Source: Chloroflexota bacterium
GTDB taxonomy: Bacteria; Chloroflexota; Limnocylindria; P2-11E
Direction of reading: 5' to 3'
NCBI GenBank assembly: GCA_005882765.1
Contig: VBDV01000034.1
Location: 1 to 33,614 of the forward strand
DNA length: 33,614 nucleotides
Made by a program: the position numbers and the translations under genes. Below are positions 14,391 to 25,036 of this stretch, piece after piece. The notes beneath the pieces were generated by a model. It was not told where the DNA came from and did no database searches. It saw only the letters and a program-made list of their open reading frames with translations. Position 1 is the first letter of the stretch. The number at the start of each line of letters is the position of its first letter.

Positions 14391-14597
14391 GTGCCGGCGA
14401 CCTCGACAGCCCATCGGCAGAGACTCGAGATCGACGGCACGCCGTTCCTGTTCCAGCACGGCTATCGCTTCGGGAAGGTGACGTTCATCACGCGCCTTCC
14501 GCTCGGTAAGAACATGACGGTGTTCACCCCCGGCCACCTCTCCGCGCCGGAGGTCGAGACCGTTGTCCGCGGCGACAACCCTTGGATGCTGGAGTGA
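14391..14597 (+). CDS. Small unknown protein (68 residues)
   Basis: The ORF in the track (from 14139) overlaps the secreted-peptide gene in another frame; the plausible gene is its last part from GTG 14391. The product begins VPATSTAHRQRLEIDGTPFLFQHG and ends VVRGDNPWMLE, with no transmembrane segment or signal peptide. CATACT ends seven bases before the GTG, matching the leaderless spacing seen elsewhere. I recognise no family. It lies 17 bases after the peptide gene and just before dtd, so it may be in the same transcript. Confidence is limited by its short length. Confidence 0.45.
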   Translation: MPATSTAHRQRLEIDGTPFLFQHGYRFGKVTFITRLPLGKNMTVFTPGHLSAPEVETVVRGDNPWMLE

Positions 14598-14622
14598 CGC
14601 TTCCGTTGGGGGTAGGCGGCTA

Positions 14623-15090
14623 ACGCGCGCGATCGTTCAGCGTGTTCGGTCCGCCACTATCGACGTAGCCGAAGAGCGTGTTGCCGAGATCAAATCCGGT
14701 GTCGTGGTCCTCGTCGGGGTCGGCGCGAACGACCGCCCAGAGGACGGCGAACGTCTTGCCGCCAAGATCGCCGGCCTACGCATCTTCGAGGAGGCGGGCA
14801 AGATGCAAAGGTCACTCGCGGACGTGGGCGGGGTGGTGCTCGCGGTGCCCCAATTCACGCTCTACGGCGACGCTCGACACGGCCGGCGACCCGATTTCAC
14901 AGCGGCGGCGCCACCCGAGCTCGGGAAGCGCCTCTTTGACGCGTTCTGCGGCGCTCTTCGCGGCAACGGCATCGAGGTCCGTCAAGGCCGGTTCGGCGCG
15001 ACGATGCTCGTGAGGCTGGAGGCGGATGGACCGGTGACGCTCGCGCTTTCGACCGATGGCTGGCGCGAGAGCGAGCTCGGGTCGTCGTGA
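14623..15090 (+). CDS. dtd: D-aminoacyl-tRNA deacylase
   Basis: Dtd hydrolyses D-aminoacyl-tRNAs (and Gly-tRNA-Ala) as a proofreading step. About 155 residues, as expected. The N-terminus RAIVQRVRSATIDV, the central QFTLYGDARHGRRPDF and the Gly-cisPro region DGPVTL are all recognisable. Homologues read SQFTL where this protein has PQFTL, an unusual change at the conserved Ser. No ATG, GTG or TTG lies near the expected start. ACG 14623 stands exactly where homologues have Met (M-RAVVQRV), seven bases after GGGGGTAGG, so I infer an ACG start. The track's TTG 14563 would add 20 non-conserved residues. It overlaps the methyltransferase gene by four bases (GTGA). Confidence 0.9.
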   Translation, partial: TRAIVQRVRSATIDVAEERVAEIKSGVVVLVGVGANDRPEDGERLAAKIAGLRIFEEAGKMQRSLADVGGVVLAVPQFTLYGDARHGRRPDFTAAAPPELGKRLFDAFCGALRGNGIEVRQGRFGATMLVRLEADGPVTLALSTDGWRESELGSS

Positions 15091-15620
15091 ACCACCAGGA
15101 TCACGTCGCGCTCCTGGCGCGCGGCATCACGCAAGGCGAGGGCGGCGCATGGGCCGATCTCGGCGCCGGGACGGGAGCGTTCACTCTCGCGCTTGCCGAC
15201 CTCATCGGCCCGCACGGTGTCATATACGCGATCGACCGCGACCGCGGCGCGCTGGCAGAGCTGCGAACCGCGTTCGTCTCGGCGGTCCCGCAAGCGGAGC
15301 TACGCGTCCAGGTCGCCGACTTCACCCGGCGCCTCGAGCTCAGTGACCTCGACGGGATCGTTATGGCGAACTCGCTTCATTTCGTCGAAGACAAGACACG
15401 AGTGCTCGCTCTCGTGCGCGGCTACCTCAAGAGCGGTGGACGGCTCATCCTGGTGGAGTACGACAGCGACCGCGGCAACACCTGGGTACCGCATCCGCTG
15501 TCCTTTGAAACATGGAAGGACCTCGCGAGCGAGGCCGGATTTGTCGACACGAGAAGGCTTGCGACCGTTCCGAGCCGGTTCCTGCACCGAATTTATTCCG
15601 CTTTGAGCCTCGTCTCGTGA
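15087..15620 (+). CDS. Class I SAM-dependent methyltransferase
   Basis: A 177-residue Rossmann-fold methyltransferase. Motif I is WADLGAGTGAFTLALADL, motif II ends in YAIDRDRGAL, and motif IV/post-I is LDGIVMANSLHFVEDK. The C-terminal half has GGRLILVEYDSDRG. The short length and lack of an additional domain resemble UbiE/Methyltransf_11-type enzymes, but the substrate is not readable. GTG 15087 overlaps the dtd stop (GTGA), so translation is coupled. A link between the two activities is not obvious. Confidence 0.85.
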   Translation: MNHQDHVALLARGITQGEGGAWADLGAGTGAFTLALADLIGPHGVIYAIDRDRGALAELRTAFVSAVPQAELRVQVADFTRRLELSDLDGIVMANSLHFVEDKTRVLALVRGYLKSGGRLILVEYDSDRGNTWVPHPLSFETWKDLASEAGFVDTRRLATVPSRFLHRIYSALSLVS

Positions 15621-15630
15621 GAGCGCTCCC

Positions 15631-15644
15631 TAGGCTCGGCCGGG
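15631..15644 (+). promoter_or_regulatory. TAGGCT -10 element of the 80-residue membrane protein
   Basis: TAGGCT (15631-15636) ends eight bases before ATG 15645, with no Shine-Dalgarno site. Confidence 0.35.
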
Positions 15645-15887
15645 ATGCGAATTGGTTCCGTCCGGCTCTGGGCTTCCATCGGGGTGCTGGTCATCGCGGC
15701 CGGGATGCCGTACTGCGCCGCGGCCATAGGCTGGGCAGCGATCCAGGACGAGACGACCATCACGGTCCGGGCTGACGTCGCGTTCGGCGTGCTCGTGTCC
15801 TGGGTCGGATGGACGATCCTCGCGATTGCCGGCGCGGCGTGGACCTGGAAGTCGTGGCGCGTTCGGCGCGAAGCGGTGCGCGCTTAG
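15645..15887 (+). CDS. Two-helix membrane protein, unknown function
   Basis: 80 residues with two hydrophobic helices (WASIGVLVIAAGMPYCAAAIGWAAI and VAFGVLVSWVGWTILAIAGAAW) separated by a short polar stretch (QDETTITVRAD), and a basic C-terminal tail. No family recognised. Its TAG stop overlaps the TAA stop of the convergent M28 gene (TTAG). Confidence 0.6.
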   Translation: MRIGSVRLWASIGVLVIAAGMPYCAAAIGWAAIQDETTITVRADVAFGVLVSWVGWTILAIAGAAWTWKSWRVRREAVRA

Positions 15888-16906
15888 CGGGCGAGCTCGA
15901 GCGCAGTCGCGAGCGTGAGCTTCGCGGCTTTCAACCAGAGTCGCTTGTTCGTGACCTTGTCCGGCGTGTCGTTCACCGTGTGGAAGGTGTAGTTCCCGGG
16001 AAAAGTCGCATCGTTCTCGCCGTACCGCTGGACGAGCGCGACCGCGGGAATCCCGGCGAGGCCGAACGGCGCCGCGTCGAGAATGGTCGCGCCGCTCGTC
16101 GCGAGCTGCGGCACGAGTGGCGTTACGCCGATCGCATAGCGATCATTCGCGGAAATCACTCGGTCCCGAAGAGCGGCCGATTCGTTCGTGTAGTAGATGA
16201 GGTCGAGCCGGTCGGCGATCGGGTTGAACCCCACCATGTCGATGTTGATCACGGCGGCATAGGGCGCCGGCGTATCGAGCGATCCCAGATACGAAGCGCT
16301 TCCCTTGAAGAAGAGCTCCTCGCCGTCGAAGAAGGCAAGAACGATCCGCTGCCGGAGCGTAAAGCGCTCCTGCGCGAGCACCCGCGCGTACTCCAAAAGA
16401 GCTGCGGTACCCGTTCCGTTGTCGTCCGCACCCGGCGCGGCCATCGTCGCCGCCTTCGCGGGGGTCCAACCTGGCTGGAAGCTCGCGATCGAGTCGTAGT
16501 GGGCGCAGATCATGACCCACCCTTGATCCGGTGCCGGGCCAAGCGGGTCGATGAACGCGAGGATGTTCTCGAGCGGAAGCGATTGGTACGTGCCGAAGTG
16601 CGACCGTACCGTGACGCCGGGGATCGCGCCGAGCTGTTCCTTGAGATACGCCACGGCCTTCGCATGATTCGGGTTGCGCACGTCACGCGAGCCGAATGAA
16701 GCGAGCGCGACCATGTGGTCGTTCAGCTTCGCGGGATCGATGCCCTCGAGCACCGCGGCAATCGGTCGTGCCGTCGGCGAGGCGGTCGGGGACGCGGCGG
16801 GCTGGCTCGCGGTCGCGGCGACGGCAGGCGACGGGGCAGGAGGCGCCGCGGTTGTCCCACCGCACGACGCCAAAACGATCGCGAGCACGACAAGACGCCG
16901 TCCCAC
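15884..16906 (-). CDS. M28-family zinc aminopeptidase, lipoprotein
   Basis: About 340 residues. The N-terminus VGRRLVVLAIVLASCGG is a lipoprotein signal with lipobox LASC, followed by an Ala/Pro/Thr/Ser-rich linker of about 35 residues. The catalytic domain shows the M28 ligands in order: CAHYDSI (His), GADDNGTG (bridging Asp), FDGEE (Glu base and ligand), NIDMVG (Asp) and FHTVNDT (His). M28 enzymes of this type are exported aminopeptidases. Two adjacent GTG codons could start it (16909, 16906); I take 16906 because TATACC ends six bases before it. The gene lies 34 bases from clpB but is separated from the heat-shock cluster in orientation order, being downstream of clpB on the same strand. 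Confidence 0.88.
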   Translation of the reverse strand: MGRRLVVLAIVLASCGGTTAAPPAPSPAVAATASQPAASPTASPTARPIAAVLEGIDPAKLNDHMVALASFGSRDVRNPNHAKAVAYLKEQLGAIPGVTVRSHFGTYQSLPLENILAFIDPLGPAPDQGWVMICAHYDSIASFQPGWTPAKAATMAAPGADDNGTGTAALLEYARVLAQERFTLRQRIVLAFFDGEELFFKGSASYLGSLDTPAPYAAVINIDMVGFNPIADRLDLIYYTNESAALRDRVISANDRYAIGVTPLVPQLATSGATILDAAPFGLAGIPAVALVQRYGENDATFPGNYTFHTVNDTPDKVTNKRLWLKAAKLTLATALELAR

Positions 16907-16940
16907 CACTCCGGTATATCGCGCCCGGCGCGAGCGGTCT

Positions 16941-19607
16941 CTAGTTCACCCGTCTGCCGCGACCGCCAGCGGCCGCGGGCTCGCGACCGCCGTTAGGAGA
17001 GGTCTCCTCGGCTTTCTGCTGCGCGTACTGCTCGCTCCAGAAGACGGCCTTGCCGTCCTGCGCATCGACGAAGACGGTGTCGCCCTCCTTGAATTCTCCG
17101 GAGAGCACCTTCTGCGCGAGCGGGTCGATGATGAGCCGCTGGATCGTGCGCTTGATCGGGCGCGCGCCGTAGACCGGGTCGAAGCCCTCCTTGGCGATGA
17201 GCGACTTCGCGTTGTCGGATAGCTCGAGGGTGATCTTCCGCTCGAGGAGACGCCGCGCCAGGATCCGTGTCTCCTTCCCGACGATCTCCATGAGCTGCTG
17301 CGTCACGAGGTTCTTGAAGATGACTATCTCGTCGACGCGGTTCAGGAACTCGGGCCGGAACTGGCCGCGCAGCGCGTCCATAACGCGCTTGCGGAGGAGG
17401 TCCTGCTGCTCCGCGAGCTCGGTGATGAACGTCGAGCCGACGTTGCTCGTCATGATGATCACGACGTTCTTGAAGTCGACCGTTCGGCCCTTGCCGTCAG
17501 TGAGACGGCCGTCGTCGAGGATCTGCAGGAGCACATTGAAGACGTCGGGATGCGCCTTCTCGATCTCGTCCAGCAGGAGGACTGAGTACGGGCGGCGCCG
17601 TATGGCTTCGGTCAGCTGGCCACCCTCCTCGAAACCGATGTAGCCGGGTGGCGCGCCGATGAGCCGCGCCACGGTGTGCTTCTCCATGTACTCGGACATG
17701 TCGAGGCGCACGAGCGACTTCTCGTCGTCGAAGAGGAACTCGGCGAGGGCCTTCGCGAGCAGGGTCTTGCCGACGCCGGTCGGACCGAGGAACAGGAACG
17801 AACCGAGAGGACGGTTCGGGTCCTGCATTCCGGCGCGGGCGCGACGCACCGCGTTCGCCACCGCCGTGACGGCTTCCTCCTGGCCAACGACGCGCTGGTG
17901 CAGGTTCTGCTCCATCCGCAGGAGCTTGGCGACCTCGCCCTCGAGGAGCTTCGTGACCGGGATACCGGTCCACTTGGCGACGACATCGGCGATGTCCTCT
18001 GGCGTCACCTCCTCGGTGAGCATCTTCTGGTTCTTCTGCAAGTCTGCGAGCCGCTTCTCAGCGCGCGCGATCTCCTTTTCGACACCGGCGACGGTGCTGT
18101 ACTTGAGCTCGGCCGCCTTCGCATAGTCCGCGGCGCGCTCGGCGCGCTCGACGTCGGCGCGGATGGCCTCGAGCTGCTGCCGCTTCTCCCGTATCTCGGT
18201 GATTGCGGCCTTCTCCTGCTGCCAGTGCGCCCGCAGCACGCTCGCTTCCTCCTTCGCGTGGGCGAGCTCGCGCTCGAGCTTCCCAAGACGTTCCTTGCTT
18301 GCGGCGTCGGTCTCCTTCTTCAGCGCTTCGCGCTCGATCTCGAGCCGCGTGATGGCGCGCTCGACCTCGTCGAGCTCGGCGGGCATCGAGTCGATCTCCA
18401 TGCGGAGCTTCGACGCGGCCTCGTCCACGAGATCGATCGCCTTGTCCGGAAGAAAGCGATCGGTGATGTAGCGCGATGACAGAGTGGCCGCGGCCACGAG
18501 CGCAGCGTCCTGGATCCGCACGCCGTGGTGGTTCTCGTAGCGCTCTCGTAGGCCGCGAAGTATTGAGATCGTGTCCTCGATCGTGGGCTCGCCGACGTAC
18601 ACCGGCTGGAAGCGACGCTCGAGCGCCGCGTCCTTCTCGATGTGCTTGCGGTACTCGTCGAGGGTGGTCGCGCCGATCGTGTGCAGCTCGCCACGCGCGA
18701 GCATCGGCTTGAGCATGTTCGCGGCGTCGACCGCGCCTTCGGCCGCGCCGGCCCCGACGACGGTGTGTAGCTCGTCGATGAACAGAATGATCTGGCCCTC
18801 GCTCTTCGCGATCTCCTGCAACACCGCCTTGAGCCGCTCCTCGAACTCGCCGCGATACTTCGCACCGGCGAGGAGCGAGCCGATGTCGAGCGCGAACACG
18901 CGCTTGTCCTTCAGACCCTCGGGAACGTCGCCGCGCACGATGCGCTGAGCCAGTCCCTCGACGATCGCGGTCTTGCCGACGCCGGGCTCGCCGATGAGCA
19001 CGGGATTGTTCTTGGTGCGCCGCGAGAGCACCTGGATGACACGCCGGATCTCCTCGTCGCGGCCGATAACGGGATCGATCTTGTTCTTGCGTGCGAGCTC
19101 GGTCAGGTCACGGCCGTACTTGTCGAGCGCCTGGTACTTGCCCTCGGGGTTCTGGTCGGTGACACGCTGGTTGCCGCGCACGTCCTTGAGCGCGTTCAGG
19201 ACGCGCTCGTGCGTCGCGCCGAGCCGTTTCAGGGCCTGCCCGGTGTAGCCCTGGTCCTCGGTCATCGCGAGGAGGAGATGCTCGGTGGAGACGTACTCAT
19301 CACCGAGGGACTGCGCCTCCTTCTGGGCCTGCTGCAAGACGCGGCCGAGCCGCCCGGAGGCCGAGAGCTGCACGTTGCCGCTCACCTTCGGCTGGCGCTG
19401 GAGCTCCGTCGCGAGCGCGGTCGAAAGCTGCGCGGGCTGGATGCCGAGCGCGGTGAGGACACTCGGCACGATGCCGCCGGCCTGGTCAACCAGCGCGGAC
19501 GCGATGTGCTCGACGTCGAGCTGCGCGTGGCCCTCGTCGCGCGCCTTCTGCTGCGCGGCGACAAGCGCCTCCTGCGACTTTTCCGTGAGCTTATTTGGAT
19601 CGATCAC
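16941..19607 (-). CDS. clpB: ATP-dependent disaggregase ClpB
   Basis: An 888-residue hexameric AAA+ chaperone that extracts proteins from aggregates with DnaK/DnaJ. The Clp N-domain opens with [23 protein letters not shown]1 Walker A is GEPGVGKTA with Walker [11 protein letters not shown] long coiled-coil middle domain (about residues 410-530, rich in Glu/Lys/Arg) marks ClpB rather than ClpA or ClpC. NBD2 Walker A is GPTGVGKTL with [14 protein letters not shown] Gly/Arg-rich tail ([16 protein letters not shown]) extends past the usual end. The start is GTG 19607, with GAGG seven bases upstream. It is the last gene of hspR-lon-dnaJ-clpB, 31 bases after dnaJ. Confidence 0.97.
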   Translation of the reverse strand: MIDPNKLTEKSQEALVAAQQKARDEGHAQLDVEHIASALVDQAGGIVPSVLTALGIQPAQLSTALATELQRQPKVSGNVQLSASGRLGRVLQQAQKEAQSLGDEYVSTEHLLLAMTEDQGYTGQALKRLGATHERVLNALKDVRGNQRVTDQNPEGKYQALDKYGRDLTELARKNKIDPVIGRDEEIRRVIQVLSRRTKNNPVLIGEPGVGKTAIVEGLAQRIVRGDVPEGLKDKRVFALDIGSLLAGAKYRGEFEERLKAVLQEIAKSEGQIILFIDELHTVVGAGAAEGAVDAANMLKPMLARGELHTIGATTLDEYRKHIEKDAALERRFQPVYVGEPTIEDTISILRGLRERYENHHGVRIQDAALVAAATLSSRYITDRFLPDKAIDLVDEAASKLRMEIDSMPAELDEVERAITRLEIEREALKKETDAASKERLGKLERELAHAKEEASVLRAHWQQEKAAITEIREKRQQLEAIRADVERAERAADYAKAAELKYSTVAGVEKEIARAEKRLADLQKNQKMLTEEVTPEDIADVVAKWTGIPVTKLLEGEVAKLLRMEQNLHQRVVGQEEAVTAVANAVRRARAGMQDPNRPLGSFLFLGPTGVGKTLLAKALAEFLFDDEKSLVRLDMSEYMEKHTVARLIGAPPGYIGFEEGGQLTEAIRRRPYSVLLLDEIEKAHPDVFNVLLQILDDGRLTDGKGRTVDFKNVVIIMTSNVGSTFITELAEQQDLLRKRVMDALRGQFRPEFLNRVDEIVIFKNLVTQQLMEIVGKETRILARRLLERKITLELSDNAKSLIAKEGFDPVYGARPIKRTIQRLIIDPLAQKVLSGEFKEGDTVFVDAQDGKAVFWSEQYAQQKAEETSPNGGREPAAAGGRGRRVN

Positions 19608-19638
19608 TCAACAACCTCAATCCGGAACCGCTCGCCTC

Positions 19639-20622
19639 TTAGAGGAGGTGGCTCCTGACGTTCTCCCCGCTGCGCGCCGTGGCGACCTCGCGCGCAAGCT
19701 CGCGCTCTTTTTCGTTGAGCTTCGTCGGCATGACGACCTTGACGGTGCTGTAGAGATCCCCGTGGCCGCCGCCCGCGCGGGGCATCCCCTGGCCGGCGAG
19801 ACGAATAGTGCGCCCGTTCTGCGTTTCGGGCGGGATGCGAAGTGAGACCCGACCCTTGAGCGTGGGCACGGTAACTTCCCCGCCCAGCATCGCTTCGTGC
19901 ATCGCGACCGGTAGGTCGACGCGGAGATCGTCGCCATCGCGCGTGAAGAAAGGATGCGGCTTCACGCGGACGCGGAGGTACGCGTCGCCGGGCGGACCTC
20001 CGCCCACGCCCGGATTCCCCTGCCCCGCAAGGCGGATCCGCTGCCCATCCTTCACCCCCGGCGGGATCTTCACGGTGAGCCGCCTGGGCGGCCCGCCGTT
20101 GTCTCGTGAAATTTGGATCACCTGCTCGGTGCCCTTGTAGGCCTCCGGGAGAGTGACCTCGACCTCGCCCTCGACATCCTCGCCTTGTCTAGCGCGCGAT
20201 CGCGTCCGCGTACGTGTGCGACCGAACACGTCGTCCGCGTCGGCGAACCCGCCGTTCGCGGCTTGTCCAAAGAGGGTGCGGAAGAAGTCGGAGAACCCAC
20301 TCGCATCGTCGCCGAACGGGTTCTCGCCCGGCTGTCCCGTGTACACGTACTGGAAGCCGCCGGTCCCCGAGGGACGTCCGCGCCCTTGCGCGAACTGCTC
20401 CCACTCAGGTCCGACAGTGTCATATCGCTTTCGCTTGTCGGGATCGCTGAGGACTTCGTGAGCCTCGTTGATCTCCTTGAAGCGCCGCTCGGCGTCCGCC
20501 TTCTTGTTGACGTCTGGGTGGTATTGGCGCGCGAGCTTTCGGTAGGCCTTCTTGATGTCGTCGGTCGAGGCGTTCTTCGGAACGCCCAGCGTCTTGTAGT
20601 AGTCCTTGTACTCGACCGGCAT
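19639..20622 (-). CDS. DnaJ/CbpA-type co-chaperone without zinc finger
   Basis: 327 residues. The J domain is at 1-72 ([34 protein letters not shown]) with the HPD triad that activates DnaK ATPase. A Gly/Phe-rich linker ([27 protein letters not shown]) follows, then two C-terminal substrate-binding beta domains ([19 protein letters not shown] and [19 protein letters not shown]). The four CxxCxGxG zinc repeats of DnaJ are absent, so this is the CbpA or DnaJ2 class. ATG 20622 lies 18 bases after lon with a GGGGGCGGA site. No dnaK or grpE is in the window, although a YegD-like Hsp70 lies divergently beyond hspR. Confidence 0.93.
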   Translation of the reverse strand: MPVEYKDYYKTLGVPKNASTDDIKKAYRKLARQYHPDVNKKADAERRFKEINEAHEVLSDPDKRKRYDTVGPEWEQFAQGRGRPSGTGGFQYVYTGQPGENPFGDDASGFSDFFRTLFGQAANGGFADADDVFGRTRTRTRSRARQGEDVEGEVEVTLPEAYKGTEQVIQISRDNGGPPRRLTVKIPPGVKDGQRIRLAGQGNPGVGGGPPGDAYLRVRVKPHPFFTRDGDDLRVDLPVAMHEAMLGGEVTVPTLKGRVSLRIPPETQNGRTIRLAGQGMPRAGGGHGDLYSTVKVVMPTKLNEKERELAREVATARSGENVRSHLL

Positions 20623-20640
20623 CGGTTCCGCCCCCGGAAA

Positions 20641-23073
<2,433 letters not shown>

Positions 23074-23124
23074 TTCTTCTTTCCTTCTAGCTCTTCGTGG
23101 ATCGATTGATCTTCATGGAATTTC

Positions 23125-23505
23125 TTAGAGCTCAACGCCCTTTTGACGCTGGCGAAGTCGCGGTCGTCGAGTCGTCGGCCCGTGGGTGACTTCGATCGTC
23201 TGCTGAGCCTCGGCCTCCGCGTCCTCACGCGCGAGTTCGGTCGCGATCTCGTCCATCAGGTCCGCCGCGTCGCGGAGCTGGAGCAGGAGCTTCACTCCGG
23301 CGAGGTTCACACCACGGGTCTGAGTGAGGTAGCGGATAGCGCGCACGCGCTCGAGATCTTCGTCCGAGTAGAGGCGGATGTTGGTGTCCGTTCGCACCGG
23401 ATCGAGCAGGCCCTCCTCCTCGTAAATGCGGAGCGTCCGGGGATGGCATCCCGCCAGCCCTGCCGCGATGCTGATGACGTACACGGGTCGTCGTGCGCTT
23501 GCCAC
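23125..23505 (-). CDS. hspR: HspR-type MerR-family heat-shock repressor
   Basis: 126 residues. The MerR winged HTH (VYVISIAAGLAGCHPRTLRIYEEEGLLDPVRT) and the HspR hallmark TRGVNLAGVKLLLQLRD are clear. HspR represses chaperone and protease genes and is released during stress, often through DnaK as co-repressor. The true start is GTG 23505 (VASARRPVYV); the track start at 23814 adds about 100 shadow residues. A TTGACA-N17-TTAGAT promoter ends six bases before the GTG. It leads hspR-lon-dnaJ-clpB, so autoregulation is expected. I find no canonical HAIR box (CTTGAGT-N7-ACTCAAG) at the promoter. Confidence 0.93.
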   Translation of the reverse strand: MASARRPVYVISIAAGLAGCHPRTLRIYEEEGLLDPVRTDTNIRLYSDEDLERVRAIRYLTQTRGVNLAGVKLLLQLRDAADLMDEIATELAREDAEAEAQQTIEVTHGPTTRRPRLRQRQKGVEL

Positions 23506-23540
23506 GGAAATATCTAAAAGCCTATCAATGCCGTTGTCAA
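23506..23540 (-). promoter_or_regulatory. Heat-shock operon promoter (TTGACA-N17-TTAGAT)
   Basis: On the minus strand TTGACA (23540-23535) is followed by 17 bases and TTAGAT (23517-23512), then six bases to GTG 23505. It is a strong vegetative-type promoter with a leaderless start. No perfect HAIR or CIRCE element overlaps it. Confidence 0.65.
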
Positions 23541-23593
23541 CTCTTCTCTTTATTCCGAGGAAGGAGGGCAGAGGGGCGGAAGAGCGCACGGCT

Positions 23594-23704
23594 GGCCCGC
23601 CGAGGGCCCGCGCGCGATGGGGCACCGGCCGGAGGCCGGGGGGTCCACCGTCGCGTAAAGAGGGTTTCGGCGGGCCGCCGTGCGCCACCGATAATTGGCG
23701 GCCC
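23594..23704 (+). promoter_or_regulatory. GC-rich nested inverted repeats before the Hsp70-like gene
   Basis: GGCCCGCCGA (23594-23603) pairs perfectly with TCGGCGGGCC (23667-23676). Inside it, CCGGCC-GGA-GGCCGG (23625-23639) forms a hairpin. GGGCCGCC (23672-23679) can pair instead with GGCGGCCC (23697-23704), which abuts the GTG and encloses GATAAT (23690-23695), a good -10. The first and last pairings exclude each other. This explains the 199-base gap between hspR and the Hsp70-like gene. Confidence 0.4.
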
Positions 23705-25036
23705 GTGCGGTTTGGCCTTGATTTCGGCACTTCAAATACCTCCCTGGCCGTATCCGACGGCGACTCCGTGCGCGTCCTCCCCATCGACGCCGTCGCGGGC
23801 GAGACGATGCCCACCGTCCTCTATGTCCGGCGGGATGGGACTCCCATCGTCGGGCGAGCGGCCATCGATGCGTATCTCCAGGACAACCGCACCCGCGGGC
23901 CGCTCACCAGGGAGGTCCAGCTGCTCGGCATACGCCTACCCTCGACCGACCCCACCCACAAGAGCCTCGAGGCATACATCCTCGCCGACACCAGCGCTCC
24001 CGGCCGACTCTTCCAGGCCCTCAAGACCTTCCTCGGGGACCCCCTCGACACTCGCACGAACGTGTTTGGCGATGCGAAAGGCCTCGAGGACCTCATTGCT
24101 CTCATCCTCGTCCATGTCCGGAACCGCGCGGAGGAGCTCACCGGTGCCGCCCCTGACGCGATCACGCTCGGCCGCCCGGTCAGATTCATCGGCGGTGACG
24201 ACGCTGAGGCTCGCGCGACCGGCCGTCTGCGGGCGGCCGCCAAGCTCGCGGGCTTTCGCGACGTTCGCTTCGTGGCCGAGCCGATCGCCGCGGCCCACGC
24301 CGCGGATGTCGGACCGGGGACAAGCCTTGTGTTCGACTTTGGCGGCGGCACGCTCGACCTCTGCGTAGTGCGGCGTGACGCCGGTGGACTCGGGGTCCTC
24401 GCGACGGCCGGCGGTCCGATCGGCGGCGACCGCGCGACCGAGCTGCTCATCGAGGATGCGGTGGCGCCGCGTCTGGGCTCCCGGGCCGAGTGGGGACCGA
24501 AGCGTCTTCGGCTTCCGCGATACATCGTGAACGCGCTCCGTGATTGGCACGCGCTCTCCGCGCTGAACGAGAAGCCGCTCCTCGATGCGCTCGACGACCT
24601 CGTGCGTGCGGGTGCGCCGCGTCGCGAGCTCGCGGCTCTGCGGAGCGCGATCGAGCTCCAGCTCGGGTACGAGATCTTTCAGACGACAGATGCGACAAAG
24701 ATCGACCTCTCGACCGTGCCCGCCGCGATCCTCACCTACCACCACGCGGAGGTGGACGTCGATGCCCGTGTCACCCGCGGTCGGTTTGAGCATCTCATCC
24801 GGCCGATGCTCGACGAGACTGCCGCGCTCGTGCGGGGCGTGGTCGGCGACGCGGGCGTCGCGGCGGGCGAGATAACGGCGGTCGTGTACACCGGCGGGTC
24901 GAGCGCGATCCCAGCTTTCCGGGCGCTCATGCACGAGCTCGTCCCAAACGCGGTCGCGCGAGACACCGCGGCGTTCACGAGCGTGGCCGCCGGGCTGGCG
25001 ATGCCCGGCGTGACGGAGGCGGCGATAACCGGCTAA
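23705..25036 (+). CDS. YegD-like Hsp70-family ATPase
   Basis: 443 residues from GTG 23705. The actin/Hsp70 ATPase fold is clear: phosphate-1 GLDFGTSNTSLAVSDG, phosphate-2 LVFDFGGGTLDLCVV, adenosine motif VVYTGGSSAIPAFRALM, and FVAEPIAAAHA before phosphate-2. There is no DnaK-like substrate-binding domain and lid; the length and motifs match E. coli YegD, whose role is poorly defined. The track start (23426) adds 93 residues of intergenic sequence, so I reject it. The stop overlaps the next start (TAATG), coupling it to a KdpD-like kinase, an unusual partner. It is divergent from the HspR operon, so stress regulation of both is possible. Confidence 0.87.
   Translation: MRFGLDFGTSNTSLAVSDGDSVRVLPIDAVAGETMPTVLYVRRDGTPIVGRAAIDAYLQDNRTRGPLTREVQLLGIRLPSTDPTHKSLEAYILADTSAPGRLFQALKTFLGDPLDTRTNVFGDAKGLEDLIALILVHVRNRAEELTGAAPDAITLGRPVRFIGGDDAEARATGRLRAAAKLAGFRDVRFVAEPIAAAHAADVGPGTSLVFDFGGGTLDLCVVRRDAGGLGVLATAGGPIGGDRATELLIEDAVAPRLGSRAEWGPKRLRLPRYIVNALRDWHALSALNEKPLLDALDDLVRAGAPRRELAALRSAIELQLGYEIFQTTDATKIDLSTVPAAILTYHHAEVDVDARVTRGRFEHLIRPMLDETAALVRGVVGDAGVAAGEITAVVYTGGSSAIPAFRALMHELVPNAVARDTAAFTSVAAGLAMPGVTEAAITG

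Noticed and set aside
19605-19640. Half HAIR box (TTGAGT) before clpB
   Set aside because: Only one half-site is present, with no ACTCAA partner seven bases away. It lies inside an operon gap where GAGG acts as the ribosome site.
23426-23704. N-terminal extension of the Hsp70-like ORF
   Set aside because: It covers the intergenic region and the HspR promoter, and the conserved fold begins at residue 1 of the GTG 23705 start.
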